Source: Demequinaceae bacterium UBA4004
Lineage (GTDB): Bacteria > Actinomycetota > Actinomycetes > Actinomycetales > Demequinaceae
Length of the DNA: 5,245 bases
NCBI GenBank assembly: GCA_002384765.1
Contig: DGBM01000321.1
Coordinates: forward strand, 1 to 5,245
Direction of reading: 5' to 3'
Of the stretch, positions 4,977-5,245 are shown piece by piece; within the stretch, counting starts at the first letter, position 1, and every line of letters begins with the position of its first letter. The position numbers and the translations under genes were made by a program. The notes below the pieces were generated by a model, which saw nothing but the letters and a program-made list of their open reading frames with translations, searched no databases and was not told the DNA's origin.

Positions 4977-5245
4977 GTCGGTGCAGGCGAACCATTGCCA
5001 GGGCCGGGACGAGATTCGGGCCACGACTGCGGTGGCTGCGCCGCATGGGGATCCCTTTGCGGGGCCAGGGCCAGCGGCCATGGCCCTGAGATGGACAAGT
5101 AGCAGCTCCGCCGCGGTACTTTGCACGACGCCATCCGCAAGGAGGGCCTGTGCAATGTAGGCCGCGTGTCGTGTGCAGTCTTCGTTGCATCTCGACAGCG
5201 CCGCGCAGGTGTTGCGGTTGACGATCCCCTTACGGGCATGCGATC
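4962..5245 (-). other. Right-edge region, possible minus-strand coding remnant
   Basis: No gene can be firmly placed here. One minus-strand frame is open from the right edge through this stretch. It reads with GC-rich third positions and a plausible helix (RHAAYIAQALLADGVV followed by AAELLLVHLRAMAAG), so it may be the 3' part of a gene entering from the right. However, the frame does not stop until 4221, passing antisense through the HEPN-like gene, where it looks like a shadow. A decayed or frameshifted gene end is possible. The plus strand shows only short weak frames. Confidence 0.2.

Overview
The window looks like accessory DNA from a high-GC actinobacterium. GC is roughly 60-65% outside one AT-richer regulatory patch. 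Shine-Dalgarno sites are canonical where present, codon third positions are GC-rich, GTG starts are common, and the protein families fit. No rRNA, tRNA, CRISPR array, transposase or integrase is visible.

Left two thirds (1-3110): all genes read on the minus strand. In transcription order from the right they are: a 23-residue small ORF with a very strong ribosome binding site; a perfect 18-bp hairpin that starts in its last codons; a 267-aa protein resembling the DUF6414 type; a HIT-family hydrolase/transferase with an N-terminal CPIC knuckle; a nucleotidyltransferase-family protein (NTP_transf_6/DUF925 type); a cluster of three adjacent inverted repeats; a 63-aa helical protein; and, overlapping it, the 5' part of an RCC1-repeat protein that runs off the left edge.

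Centre (3095-3408): a divergent control region between the small ORF (minus) and a DNA-binding protein gene (plus). Positions 3281-3370 are only about 43% GC. The region holds several short direct repeats, a 19-bp inverted repeat preceded by a third, directly repeated half-site, and a perfect AAGGAGG site that fixes the start of the plus-strand gene.

Right third (3409-4961): two plus-strand genes. The first is a 252-aa protein with what look like two winged-helix domains, a candidate autoregulator or replication-initiator-like protein. The second is a 191-aa mostly helical protein carrying an R-x4-H motif (RHDLSH) of the HEPN ribonuclease type. The last 284 bases hold no convincing gene, though one minus-strand frame stays open to the window edge.

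The most interesting reading is a regulated accessory locus. A leader peptide plus hairpin could attenuate the DUF6414-like gene, and a divergent tandem-winged-helix regulator with its own operator sits next to a HEPN-like gene. That these parts form one system is inference from gene order only.
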